Shown here piece by piece: positions 8,846-17,010 of a stretch of 42,271 nucleotides of DNA. Both the position numbers and the translations under genes were made by a program. The stretch comes from Corynebacterium otitidis ATCC 51513 (GTDB lineage: Bacteria > Actinomycetota > Actinomycetes > Mycobacteriales > Mycobacteriaceae). The stretch lies in contig NZ_JH815193.1 of the NCBI RefSeq assembly GCF_000296405.1, forward strand, positions 505,090 through 547,360, given 5' to 3'. The notes below the pieces were generated by a model that ran no database searches, was not told the DNA's origin, and worked only from the letters and a program-made list of their open reading frames with translations. Position 1 is the stretch's first letter; every line of letters starts with the position of its first letter.

Positions 8846-9079
8846 CTACTGCCCCGGCTGGGCGCGCCCGCGGCGGCGCGGGTTGCGGTTGGCCGCCCAG
8901 CGACGGACCTCGTCGGCGTCCCACACCGGGCTGTCGTAGAACCGCCCCGCGGGGCCCGGCGCCTGCCTGCGGGAGACGTACGCCATCCACGTGTAGCGCT
9001 TGATCTCTGCGTGCTCGGCGCACTGGCGCGCGGTCCACAGCTCCGCGCCGGTGTCGTCGTCGATGAGTTTCGGAGTCAC
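8846..9079 (-). CDS. small HTH (excisionase/AlpA-like) DNA-binding protein
   Basis: 77 residues. The central part has the layout of small MerR/AlpA-type helix-turn-helix proteins: ELWTARQCAEHAEI (first helices), a basic wing with YVSRRQAPG, then the VWDADEVRRWAANR end helix seen in HTH_17 and phage Xis proteins. The C-terminus is basic. The GTG start at 9079 is supported by GGGGAGG eight nt upstream; the frame is open further but codes arginine/proline-rich filler. It probably binds DNA as a regulator or recombination directionality factor. There is no integrase next to it. It stands alone between the two channel genes. Family assignment is by pattern, not by search. Confidence 0.65.
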   Translation of the reverse strand: MTPKLIDDDTGAELWTARQCAEHAEIKRYTWMAYVSRRQAPGPAGRFYDSPVWDADEVRRWAANRNPRRRGRAQPGQ

Positions 9080-9166
9080 CTCGGATACCTCCCCTTCAAC
9101 GCGAGCGAGGCTGTCCCCCCGGGGCCCGCGCGCCGCGATTCGGGACACGGGCCGTCTATTTTTGAC

Positions 9167-9172
9167 ATTGTA
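9167..9172 (-). promoter_or_regulatory. possible -10 for the HTH gene
   Basis: TACAAT on the minus strand lies in a short AT-rich patch about 90 nt before the GTG start. No good -35 is seen. Low confidence. Confidence 0.25.
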
Positions 9173-9287
9173 ACTAACGGCTTCAGGACGGAATGCGGCC
9201 CCGGGAGCGCCCTCCGAGGTAAACCCCGCCTCCCACGCCCCGGGTGGCTCAGCAACCGGGTCGCGGGCGGCGGGGTCGCCCGGCCGG

Positions 9288-9470
9288 CTATCGCCGGCTC
9301 CGGCGCACCACCCAGGCGCGCAGCGCCCGGGAGGCGAACACCGCGGCGAGTGCCGCCGCGGCGAGCATCGGCCCGGCGGCACCGCACAGGACCGCGACGG
9401 CGAGGAGCACGACGGGGAGATTCTCGCCGAGGATCCGCGCCGTCTCCCGCGCGTTGTCGGGGACTCCCAC
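9288..9470 (-). CDS. 60-residue single-helix membrane protein
   Basis: A short hydrophilic N-terminus (about 17 residues) leads into a hydrophobic stretch, roughly residues 18-48, rich in Leu, Val and Ala, then a basic end (RAWVVRRSRR), so the C-terminus should face the cytoplasm. The start is GTG at 9470 and is supported by an unusually good ribosome-binding site, AAAGGAGG, four to five nt upstream. No family is recognised. A 38-bp perfect palindrome lies just upstream. It sits between the HTH gene and TRIC copy 2 on the same strand, about 210 nt from the HTH start, so the two could be co-transcribed. It could be a stress-related small protein or a channel partner; both ideas are inference. 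Confidence 0.6.
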   Translation of the reverse strand: MGVPDNARETARILGENLPVVLLAVAVLCGAAGPMLAAAALAAVFASRALRAWVVRRSRR

Positions 9471-9507
9471 TGGTCTTCCTCCTTTCCTGCACCGGCTTCG
9501 GTGTGCC

Positions 9508-9545
9508 CGGCGGGCGGGGCGGCCGCGCGGCCGCCCCGCCCGCCG
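9508..9545. repeat. 38-bp perfect palindrome with no loop
   Basis: Arms 9508-9526 and 9527-9545 are exact complements with no spacer, all G/C. It lies 38 nt upstream of the small membrane protein start. No T-run on either side. It could form a cruciform or strong hairpin in either transcript. Confidence 0.75.
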
Positions 9546-9711
9546 TTCCCACGGGGGCGCAAAGCACGCCCGCGGGAACGACAGATGATGCTACGAACGC
9601 CCGCGGACGCGAGGCACGAGGCCGACGGACGCCCGCTCGACGACGGCGCGCCGCGCGCAAGAAATCCCGCGGTCTAGCCGGACTCAGGCAGCCCGGCGCG
9701 GGCCGAGCGAC

Positions 9712-10554
9712 CTAGTCCTCGTCGCGCTGCCGCCACAGCCGGTGGAGGTGCCGAACCAGCCGGCCGCGGATCTCCTCGACGCTGTTGCCCCTGCCGGGCA
9801 GGAAGGGGTTCTTCGTGCGGCGGTGGCGCAGCGCGTCGCGCCCGCGGTTGACTCGCCGGCGCCCGGCGCCCACCGCGCGGCGCGCGAAGCTGCCCATGTG
9901 CGCGGCGCTGTAGTTGACCGGTGCCCACTCCGTGGTGACCGGCATGACCCAGCCCTTCCAGAACGCGAGGATCGCCAAGCCCATGCCGAGTAGCGGGGCG
10001 ACGATCATGCCGGTCTGGGTGAGCCCCGCGGAGCTGAAGATCACCATCGACACCGAGGAGAGCACCGCGGGGATGGCATAGAGGGGGCTGCCGCCGAAGA
10101 TGCTGGGGATCTGCCCGGAGACGACGTCGCGCACCATCCCGCCACCCACGGCGGTGACCACGCCGAGCGCCGCGCACGACACCGGAGGCAGGCCGAAGGC
10201 GAGCGCCTTGCTCGCCCCGGTGACGGCCCACGCGCCGAGCACCACGGCGTCAAGGTGGGACTTGACGATGTCCCAGGTGCGGCCCTTGAAGTTCGTCACG
10301 AGCGCGACGAGCGCCCCGGTGAACGCGAGCACGAGGTACCAGGGGTCGGCGAACGCCGCGGCGGTGCCCTTGTCGAGGAGCATGTCGCGGATCATCCCGC
10401 CGCCCAGCGCGGAGAGCAGCGCGAGCACGAGGAAGCCCATGATGTCGAAGCCGCGCTTGCGGGCGATGGTTCCCCCGAGGATGCCGTTAAGGAGCACCCC
10501 GAGGAGATCGAGAGCGTCGTAGATTGCCCCGACTGTCGGGCTGGCATCGTTCAT
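9712..10554 (-). CDS. TRIC/UPF0126 family cation channel, copy 2
   Basis: 280 residues. Residues about 5-195 are a TRIC channel: GILGGTIARKRGFDIMG, GGGMIRDMLLDKGTA in the first half and GGGMVRDVVSGQIPSIFGG in the second, ending with FWKGW as in copy 1. Unlike copy 1 it carries an extra C-terminal tail of about 75 residues rich in Arg and His, probably cytoplasmic. The ATG at 10554 has no ribosome-binding site, but TAGTAT ends 6 nt before it, so the transcript is probably leaderless. It acts in the plasma membrane as a K+/Na+ pathway by analogy with studied bacterial TRICs. The two copies are similar but clearly diverged, so an old duplication or separate acquisition is possible. Confidence 0.88.
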   Translation of the reverse strand: MNDASPTVGAIYDALDLLGVLLNGILGGTIARKRGFDIMGFLVLALLSALGGGMIRDMLLDKGTAAAFADPWYLVLAFTGALVALVTNFKGRTWDIVKSHLDAVVLGAWAVTGASKALAFGLPPVSCAALGVVTAVGGGMVRDVVSGQIPSIFGGSPLYAIPAVLSSVSMVIFSSAGLTQTGMIVAPLLGMGLAILAFWKGWVMPVTTEWAPVNYSAAHMGSFARRAVGAGRRRVNRGRDALRHRRTKNPFLPGRGNSVEEIRGRLVRHLHRLWRQRDED

Positions 10555-10560
10555 GCCGCA

Positions 10561-10566
10561 ATACTA
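10561..10566 (-). promoter_or_regulatory. -10 element giving a leaderless TRIC transcript
   Basis: TAGTAT on the minus strand, 6 nt before the ATG at 10554. There is no Shine-Dalgarno sequence. A -35 match is poor, as is usual in corynebacteria. Confidence 0.5.
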
Positions 10567-10653
10567 AGACGCGCTTTGGCTCCGTAAGAGACCGCCCGTA
10601 CCGCGCGGGGCGAACCCAGCGCGCCGCACGCCGGGCCCCGGGGCCGCCAATGT

Positions 10654-11295
10654 TTAGGCGTAGGCCGAGTCGAAGAACTCCCCCTCGAGAACTACGGCGC
10701 GGCGGAAGAACTCGCGGGCCGACTCTTCGTCGCCGGGGCCGACGCGGTCGAGCTCGGAGCGGAGGTAGTCGACGCGGGCGGCGAAGTCCTCGCCGGAGTG
10801 GAGCTCGATCCACTCGCGGTGCACGAAGCTTGCCGGGGCGGGCTTGCCCTCGGCGCGGCTCGCCCAGTCGGCGTAGAGCCACTCGGCGACGACGAGCACG
10901 GCGAGCACCGCGGGGTAGCTGCCGGACTCGGCGGCCTCCCGCATGAGGGACCTAAACCCGGTGGCGGCCCTGGAGTCGGGGGTCTCCTCGCGCTCGGCGT
11001 CCGTCACCCCGAGGGCCGCGAAGGAACGCTGGAAGTAGTCGTCCTCGTCGCCGGCGACCTCCCCGGCGTAGCGGGCGAAGCTTAAGCGCGCCTCGAGCCG
11101 GTCGGCGGCGACGATCGCGCCGCCGAGCAGCGTGAGGAACTCGTCTAAGAATCGGTAGTCCTGGATGAGGTAGAGGGCAATGCGCCGGTCGGCGATGGTG
11201 CCGTCGATGAGCTCGTCGACGAAGCGGTGACCCACTGCCCGGTCCCAGCCGGCGCGGTTCTCCTCGCGGAGGGTCTCGCTGAAGCTCTGTGACAT
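10654..11295 (-). CDS. TenA-like protein lacking the catalytic cysteine
   Basis: 213-residue all-helical protein of the TenA/THI-4 family. The motif YLIQDYRFLDEF (about 42-53) matches the substrate-pocket helix of thiaminase II. At the place of the catalytic cysteine (typically PC before a WLY-type motif) the sequence reads VVAEWLYADWA, with A137 and E138, so it belongs to the cysteine-less TenA_E type. TenA enzymes salvage the pyrimidine of degraded thiamine; TenA_E members hydrolyse related amino-pyrimidine products. The ATG at 11295 follows GGGGAGG seven nt upstream. No thiamine gene or TPP riboswitch is nearby. The gene stands alone, 105 nt from the defence island. Some members are haem-oxygenase-like oxidases, so activity is uncertain. 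Confidence 0.78.
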   Translation of the reverse strand: MSQSFSETLREENRAGWDRAVGHRFVDELIDGTIADRRIALYLIQDYRFLDEFLTLLGGAIVAADRLEARLSFARYAGEVAGDEDDYFQRSFAALGVTDAEREETPDSRAATGFRSLMREAAESGSYPAVLAVLVVAEWLYADWASRAEGKPAPASFVHREWIELHSGEDFAARVDYLRSELDRVGPGDEESAREFFRRAVVLEGEFFDSAYA

Positions 11296-11400
11296 GTCTC
11301 AACCTCCCCTGGTGTTTCCGGCAGCCTAACAAACCCCGGGGCGGCGCGGAAGGGCCCGACCAAGGCAACTTCTCCGTGGGGCTGGCGCGGCGAGAAGCTG

Positions 11401-12291
11401 TTAGCCCTCGAGGTCCTTGAGGCTCGCGCCCGAGCCATCGCGCCACAGTGTCAGCCCGTTCGTGGAGCTCCCGGTGAGGAACGACGAGGCCGCCGACGGG
11501 GAGCCAAACAGCGTGTCACGGGTGAGCACCCCGGCCGCGTCGATGCGCTCGGCAAGCAGCTCCCGGGACCGGGCCACCGACGCCGGCGCCGAGGGCCTCA
11601 CCTCCCCACGCAACCGGGCCCCGCGGTAGACGACGAAGCCCTCCGGGGTGCGCCGGCCCCGCCCCGCGGCGCCGGCCGCGTCGAGGAAGAGTTCCGGCTC
11701 GCCGGACCCCGGCCGCCCGCCGTCGTCCCCACCCGCCGGGGCCGCCGCGGGGCGCCCAGGGTCGGCGGGCTCGGTGAGCGGGTAGCCGAGCGAGCCGATC
11801 GCCAGCCGCGTGAACTCCAAAAACTGGTCGAGCTCCGCGCGCTTCTCCTCAGTGACGGTGCCCGGCGCGGGCACGACGTCGTTGTCGACGCGCGCCCGCC
11901 CCGCGTCCTTCAGCAGCCCGTGGAGGGCGTTCTCCAGGTAGGTGATCTCGGTCTGGCCGAGGGAATCGTCCGCGGCGACCACGGCAATCGCCCGGGTGAA
12001 GTAGTCCTTCGCGGGGTCGGCCTTGTGCTCGAGGATCCGGCCGAGCACTCCCCTGCCGTTGGCGCGCCTGGCCGCCTGCCCGACGTACATGGTGGGCTCG
12101 CCGGTCGCGGGGTCCTCGCCGATCAAGAGGTAGACCCCGCTTCGGGTGAGCTCCTCGCGGCGCGTGCTGGCGCTCAGGCTCGTGCGGGGCAGCACGTAGA
12201 CCGGCCCGATCCAGTTACTCAGCGTGCACTTGATCCGCCCGGTGGGCGTGCCATCCATGAGAAACAGCGTCACGGTCTGCGCGGCCGGCAT
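11401..12291 (-). CDS. GIY-YIG nuclease family protein with DUF4357
   Basis: 296 residues. The N-terminal third holds a GIY-YIG fold: SGVYLLIG (51-58), MYVGQA (68-73), a basic helix GRGVLGRILEH and a Glu-containing helix with YLENALHGLL. A linker of about 45 Pro/Gly/Ala-rich residues follows. The C-terminus is DUF4357: RGEVRPSAPAS and then LFGSPSAASSFLTG with an NG-LW motif. This pairing is widespread in accessory regions and often lies beside restriction or defence genes. A DNA-cleaving role is likely but not shown. The start at 12291 has AGAGGAG 6 nt upstream. Same strand as the IetAS-like pair, 483 nt downstream of it, so it may belong to the same island rather than the same transcript. 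Confidence 0.8.
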   Translation of the reverse strand: MPAAQTVTLFLMDGTPTGRIKCTLSNWIGPVYVLPRTSLSASTRREELTRSGVYLLIGEDPATGEPTMYVGQAARRANGRGVLGRILEHKADPAKDYFTRAIAVVAADDSLGQTEITYLENALHGLLKDAGRARVDNDVVPAPGTVTEEKRAELDQFLEFTRLAIGSLGYPLTEPADPGRPAAAPAGGDDGGRPGSGEPELFLDAAGAAGRGRRTPEGFVVYRGARLRGEVRPSAPASVARSRELLAERIDAAGVLTRDTLFGSPSAASSFLTGSSTNGLTLWRDGSGASLKDLEG

Positions 12292-12774
12292 GGGACTCTC
12301 CTCTCGGGCGTGTCTCGTCTTCGCTCGTCGTTGGTGGGAACAGCCCGTGGACTGGGCCTGGCCCCTAATAGGTACGCGGTCAACGCAGGACCCCAGCACC
12401 TTCGTGAGCCTAGTGACGCCAAATCCGTTCTTCGTGCCAGCTGCAGACCGGGGCACAGCGATCGCCGGGTGGAATCCAACAAGCGGTCGTCGTCTTCAGG
12501 CCCGAGCTCATCGGTAGCTTCCCCGGCGACCAACTCTCCGGCGCGAGGATACCGACCGGACCCCTCGACGAGTCTGGGCGCTCAACCACGCCCACGATCT
12601 GTCTGTATCGAGGCGGCGGGTGACCCGACTGCTCTGGTGCGCGCGCGTGCGCAGCGCCGTCGTTCCTCGCACAAGTACGACGGCCGAATCCTACGATGCA
12701 AGGTGGCGCCCGAGGAGTAACACGGGATCAGGCTTAGCTGCTGGCTTCGCACACGTGGCTTGCTGAGGCTCGGA
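12292..12774. other. spacer between GIY-YIG and ietS genes
   Basis: 483 nt with no supported gene. The G+C content is lower than core DNA. It must hold the promoter of the GIY-YIG gene if that gene is transcribed alone, and the 3' end of the ietAS transcript, but no terminator hairpin with a T-run is seen. Confidence 0.4.
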
Positions 12775-15393
12775 TCACGGCTGGAGTCTGCTGCGCGCGC
12801 GAGAGCGGGCCCGCTGTCGTAACCCTGCTCGTACCTCGTCGTGAATCGTGGTCGACGTCTGTTCTGCCGTTTCGATGGACGTAACGAGGGCGTACCTCAC
12901 GTGCGCGTCAGCTCCGAGGCGTTGGGCGTCGTTCATGCAGTCGACGTGGATCGGAAACGACTCTCCGTCGCCAAACACCATGGCGCTGTTGCCCTCGATG
13001 ATCTCGTGCTGGAGGCTTCCCCGTCGCACTGCGTTGTGCTCAGCGCCGATGCGCTTCCCGCCGGCAAGGCCCTTGTCTGGGGTGTCGAAATACACCTTCG
13101 TGCCGCGGTAGCGGTTGAGGTGACTCACCGTAGGGGCCATGTAGGCCAGCGTGATGGTCACGCGGTGCCACTCTGCACGCGCCCGAAGCGACGGCGGAAG
13201 GGGCAGCTCGTGCGTGTGGCGTTCGTCGGGGGCTATCGTGCCTCCTCCTACGAGGACGGCCCTATTCGCGGCTCCGGCGCCGAGCCGCTCGGTGTCGAGA
13301 CGTCCGTATCCGAGCAGCGCGGTCAGGGTCCTGCGGGCCTGCCGCGACTCCAGCTGGAGTTCCCGGCGGAAGCTCTCCTCCCAGACTCCCCAGCTGCTCG
13401 CGTGGGCGAGCAAGGCTCGCACGAGCAGCGGGCGGTATTGCTTTCCCGGCAACGGCGTGTCCTCGAGATCGTCGGTGCCGGCTTCCAAGACGTCGAAGAG
13501 TCTGCTGGCCTCCCGGGTAACCAGCGCCGTCGCATGGCTCGTGCCGCTCCCATAAATCGCGTTGTCGGTTGCTCCCGCTCTCCCGGGGGCGGCGACCTTC
13601 ACCCCGGGGCCGGCCGCCATCGTCGGAGCGACGTTGACTGTAACGGTCCCTCGCGAATCAGGTATCTCGATGGGTCGGCTGTAGAACGCCCGACCGCCGG
13701 TGTGATGCACGTCAGGCTTCACGGAGCGGCCAACCCCAGGCCCGGTCGCGCTGTAGTAGGCGGGCCCGTCCTTGTGGGTAATATCCCAAACGGTGTCCGG
13801 CACCTCGTACTCGCCGCCGCCATCGGTGTGGGTCGCCCCCACTGTCAGCGCATTCAAAGCGTCGCCCGGCGGGTAGATACCGCGAGGCCGCGCTCGACCG
13901 TGAACAGCCCGCATCGCAGCGGACCGCACAGACTCGGGGTCGCTCGATTCTTTAGCGGGGATAGTGATCGGGCCGTGGTGGTTGCCGGCGCTCACGATGA
14001 ACAGCAGATTGTAGGTGCGTGCGAGCCAGTCGAGCAGCCGTCCCGCGGGGCTCATCCTGCTCACGAGCGCTCGCGTGGATGCGCCGATGGAGAGGCTGAC
14101 GATGCGCACGCTCGGGGCCGCTGCGCCGCGGCCGTCATCGCCCTCGACGATGCGCCTGATCGCGCGGTGCAGAAGGTCGGGGAAGAGGCGGTCCGGGAGA
14201 GCCTGCTCCTCGCCCTGTCCGAAATCCGGCGGACGCATAATCGGCCGCACGTAGAGGGGCCGATCGATCGGTTCGTCGACGACGGAGAGGTCACCGTGAA
14301 TGATCAACGAGGCCATAGCCGTGCCGTGGTGACGCGCGGACGCCGGATAATGCTCGCCGACCGCGTCCGGATCGTCGATGATCAGCCACTTCGCCAGGCG
14401 GTCGTGGTTTTCGAATGGCAAACCGTCCAGCAGTGCAATCCTGGGAGCGTCGGAGGAAGGCCCCGCTGACGTTGTCTGCTCGAGAGCGACGCCGATGTCT
14501 TGTGAGGGCGCCGCGACGCTCATTGGGGCGAACGGGCTGACCAACATGACCTGGTCCGTGGCCAGGAGCTGGACCGATCCGGCGCCATTGGTCAGGAGCG
14601 AGTGGACCTGCTGTTCCGGCAATTCCGCGAGCACTGCGTGGTAGTTAATCGCCGCGATCTGGGAACGATCGATGACCCGGCCTCCGCTGTCCGCGATGAC
14701 CCGCTCGACGTGGGCCTCGGCCGCGGCCCGCTCGTCGGCGTCGGACCGGTACCACAACTCGACCTCAACGATCACGGAGCTCTGCATGCCGCCGAGCTCT
14801 TCGACCCACTTTTCCCACTCATCGCGGAGGCCGGTCTCCCGGATGCGATCCTCCGGGCCCCAGCGCCTGATGGCGGTGAGCTGCCCGAAAGCCGCCTTGA
14901 GTTTGCCGAGCCCGCGGGCGAATCTCGCCTTCGGATCCCGCCGCCAGGCCTCGAACAGTTTGATGATCTGATCGATCGCCGTGACGTTCGACATGACCAG
15001 GTAGAGGGAGTGGTCGACGGGCTTGTCCTTGCTGCCGCCGTCGAGCTCGACCATGTGAAAGTCGTCGTCGGGATCAGATTGCTCCCCGATCAGCTCGGAG
15101 AGAAACTCCAGCCCGTCGATGTTGTCGATCGCTTTGCGGAAATCGCTGACGCTTCCGGCGAGGTCGAAAACGACCACCAGGGCCGGATCCACCTCGTCGG
15201 GCGAGTCGGCGGTGAGGCGGGCACGCTCCGCGTCGAAGGCCGCGCGAAGCTCTGCGAACTGTGGGGCCAGCCGCTCACCCTGACGTCTGGCTCCCGGCGT
15301 GGACACCTGCGGCATGACGCGATTCTTCGATTTCGGCCGAGCGACGATCGCCGGCGGGCCGAACGCGAGGAGCGGCCGCGGCTCGGCGGTCAT
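12775..15393 (-). CDS. ietS: subtilisin-like serine protease, IetS-type defence protease
   Basis: 872 residues. Residues 1-310 form an N-terminal domain typical of the large proteases paired with AAA ATPases. The S8 catalytic core has D323 (IALLDG), H356 (RHHGTAMASLI), oxyanion N471 (SAGNHHG) and S619 (YGSGTSHATAL), so all catalytic residues are present. The last 200 residues are a beta-rich extension. There is no signal peptide, so it works in the cytoplasm. Its ATG overlaps the stop codon of the upstream AAA gene by 4 nt (ATGA), which shows translational coupling. This pair is the architecture of IetAS, an ATPase-protease system reported to protect against phage. The protease target is unknown; an abortive or surveillance mechanism is inference. 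Confidence 0.85.
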   Translation of the reverse strand: MTAEPRPLLAFGPPAIVARPKSKNRVMPQVSTPGARRQGERLAPQFAELRAAFDAERARLTADSPDEVDPALVVVFDLAGSVSDFRKAIDNIDGLEFLSELIGEQSDPDDDFHMVELDGGSKDKPVDHSLYLVMSNVTAIDQIIKLFEAWRRDPKARFARGLGKLKAAFGQLTAIRRWGPEDRIRETGLRDEWEKWVEELGGMQSSVIVEVELWYRSDADERAAAEAHVERVIADSGGRVIDRSQIAAINYHAVLAELPEQQVHSLLTNGAGSVQLLATDQVMLVSPFAPMSVAAPSQDIGVALEQTTSAGPSSDAPRIALLDGLPFENHDRLAKWLIIDDPDAVGEHYPASARHHGTAMASLIIHGDLSVVDEPIDRPLYVRPIMRPPDFGQGEEQALPDRLFPDLLHRAIRRIVEGDDGRGAAAPSVRIVSLSIGASTRALVSRMSPAGRLLDWLARTYNLLFIVSAGNHHGPITIPAKESSDPESVRSAAMRAVHGRARPRGIYPPGDALNALTVGATHTDGGGEYEVPDTVWDITHKDGPAYYSATGPGVGRSVKPDVHHTGGRAFYSRPIEIPDSRGTVTVNVAPTMAAGPGVKVAAPGRAGATDNAIYGSGTSHATALVTREASRLFDVLEAGTDDLEDTPLPGKQYRPLLVRALLAHASSWGVWEESFRRELQLESRQARRTLTALLGYGRLDTERLGAGAANRAVLVGGGTIAPDERHTHELPLPPSLRARAEWHRVTITLAYMAPTVSHLNRYRGTKVYFDTPDKGLAGGKRIGAEHNAVRRGSLQHEIIEGNSAMVFGDGESFPIHVDCMNDAQRLGADAHVRYALVTSIETAEQTSTTIHDEVRAGLRQRARSRARSRLQP

Positions 15394-16346
15394 CCCACAA
15401 CCTCGGTTCGCCGGTGCTCGAGGCGCTCCTGGGCGATCCTCCGGGAATCACCGTCGGGAAGCTCGAGGATCATCCTGCGCCGCACGTCGAGGGCAAACTC
15501 CTCCAGCTCGGAGAAGCTGGCGCCCGCGAGCTTGTCCGCCAGGGTCCGCGGCGAATAGCCGAGATCGCCGCCGAGCCTGGCAGAAAGCCGCTCGAGGAAA
15601 CGCGTCGCCTGGGCACGGCTCGGCGGCGAAAGCTCGGCACGAATCTGGAACCGCCGCCACGCGGCGCGATCGAGCAGCTCACTGTGGTTCGAGGCCCCCA
15701 CAAGGAGGACGTGCGGCGGAAGACGATCGATCTGTAGCAGCAGCGTCGAGACCACGCGCTTAATCTCTCCCGTCTCGTGGGCGTCCGACCGCTCCTTGGC
15801 AATCGAATCCAGCTCGTCGAAAAACAACACGCACCGGCGGGTGCGGGCGAACTCGAAGACACTGTCGAGGCGAGCCGCGGTCTCACCGAGGAAGCTCGAC
15901 ACGACGCCCTCGTAGCGGACGACGTAGAGGGGCAGCATGAGCTCCGCGGCGATGGCCTCGGCGACACTCGTCTTACCGTTGCCGGGCGGTCCGGACAGAA
16001 GAATCCGATTGCGCGGCTCGATCCCATAGCTGCGCAGCAGGTCCGAGCGCTTGTGTTCCTCGACCAGCTCGGCGAGGAGGCGGCGAGGCACGGCAGCTAG
16101 CTCGAGGTCCTCCAAGCGCCTTTGGGGGACAATCTGCTGGACCAGGTCGCCGACGGTTTCTGTATGAGCATCACGAGGCGCGTTCTGCCCCGTGGCGGTG
16201 ATCAGTTCTGATAGGCGATCGGCGACGAGGTGGTGCTGTTTGGCTCGCTCCTCGGCGATCAAGGCTTCGACGAGGACGCGAAAGCGATCCCGGTCGCCAC
16301 GCCGTTCGGCATCGACGAGGTCGACCAGCAGGTCGGCGCGCGCCAT
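15390..16346 (-). CDS. ietA: AAA+ ATPase, IetA-type defence ATPase
   Basis: 318 residues. A helical N-terminal region (1-85) precedes a AAA+ module with Walker A GPPGNGKT (119-126), Walker B VLFFDELD (173-180), sensor 1 N220 in VGASN and a basic WRRF near 230-233 that could supply the arginine finger. The lid domain follows. It is of the FtsH/Cdc48-like subgroup usual for partners of S8 proteases. The ATG at 16346 follows AAGGGGG eight nt upstream. It is the first gene of a two-gene operon with the protease, in a 4-nt overlap. It probably remodels or feeds substrates to the protease, or senses infection. Upstream 445 nt separate it from the tRNA-Ala terminator, so its own promoter should lie there. 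Confidence 0.87.
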   Translation of the reverse strand: MARADLLVDLVDAERRGDRDRFRVLVEALIAEERAKQHHLVADRLSELITATGQNAPRDAHTETVGDLVQQIVPQRRLEDLELAAVPRRLLAELVEEHKRSDLLRSYGIEPRNRILLSGPPGNGKTSVAEAIAAELMLPLYVVRYEGVVSSFLGETAARLDSVFEFARTRRCVLFFDELDSIAKERSDAHETGEIKRVVSTLLLQIDRLPPHVLLVGASNHSELLDRAAWRRFQIRAELSPPSRAQATRFLERLSARLGGDLGYSPRTLADKLAGASFSELEEFALDVRRRMILELPDGDSRRIAQERLEHRRTEVVG

Positions 16347-16792
16347 GTCTGCCCCCTTGAACCGTTAGCCGCCACTACCCCGACATCCTAGTGGGGAGGC
16401 GGGACTGTCGAGGTGAGCAGCCAGAGCGACCGCCGCATCAGATTTCGGCGGTGTCCATCCATGTTCCCCCCGGCGGTGCGGCTGACGAAGACGCGTCCTT
16501 GCCACATGGGCTCCCGCTACCGTTTCCTCAGGACCCGTTTGTTGGCCCACAATCCGAGGTGCGGGTGGATCCTTTCCGAGCGAGTCCGGCGCCGCGGGGA
16601 AAGCAGACCGAGCCCGCTGTTGGCGATTAGCAAGTGACGCCGCGCTTGCTTCTCGAGTAGCCGCTGCGCGGCGCTGCCCGTGGCCTATCTGTGTCCTTGC
16701 GTGGGCTAATCGTGGGCTGCGGCGGCCGGATTCCGGCCTCGGACCGAGGCCTTCGGACGACCACGCGCCGCGGAAAAACGCAGGCAGACACG
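16347..16792. other. spacer between ietA and tRNA-Ala
   Basis: About 445 nt with no supported gene. It must contain the ietAS promoter. Because it is next to the 3' end of a tRNA gene, I looked for an integrase remnant and for a second copy of the tRNA 3' end at the other island edge, and saw neither. Confidence 0.45.
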
Positions 16793-16821
16793 AGAAAACC
16801 CCAGGCCTGAGGCCTGGGGTT
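16793..16821 (-). terminator. rho-independent terminator of tRNA-Ala
   Basis: 11-bp perfect stem (16797-16807 with 16811-16821), loop of 3 nt, and TTTTCT at the 3' side on the minus strand. It lies 12 nt after the tRNA end. Confidence 0.92.
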
Positions 16822-16832
16822 GATGGTCGTTG

Positions 16833-16905
16833 TGGAGCTAAGGGGAATCGAACCCCTGACCTTCGCATTGCGAACGCGACGCTCTACCAACTGAGCTATA
16901 GCCCC
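16833..16905 (-). tRNA. tRNA-Ala (anticodon CGC)
   Basis: A full cloverleaf of 73 nt. The acceptor stem is GGGGCTA with TAGCTCC (one G-T pair), discriminator A. The D-arm has AGCTCAGTTGGTAGAGC. The anticodon stem TCGCG/TGCGA holds the loop TTCGCAA, so the anticodon is CGC, reading GCG, a frequent codon in this GC-rich genome. The T-arm reads GGGGTTCGATTCCCC. CCA is not encoded. It forms the border between the defence island and the conserved core. Confidence 0.97.
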
Positions 16906-16964
16906 ATGTCCGACGTAGCGGGAGTGGTTATCCTCCCTGTCGGGCACGAATAGGAAGTGTACAC

Positions 16965-17004
16965 CCCGCCCCGGCGAGCGGAAAAACCGCTGCTCGGAGG
17001 CGGG
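16965..17004 (-). terminator. hairpin after glpR
   Basis: Outer stem CCCGCC/GGCGGG (16965-16970 and 16999-17004) encloses an AGCGG/CCGCT hairpin with a five-nt A/T loop. It begins six nt after the glpR stop on the minus strand. There is no strong T-run after it, so termination may be partial. Confidence 0.45.
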
Positions 17005-17010
17005 TTGTCG

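Noticed and set aside
12841..14469. 542-codon plus-strand frame opposite ietS
   Set aside because: Complement of a gene with an intact catalytic triad; biased composition and no recognisable domain.
16833..16905. attachment-site duplication of the tRNA 3' end across the island
   Set aside because: The tRNA end sequence was looked for near 11300-11400 and 12650-12775 and was not found; without a second copy no att sites can be called.
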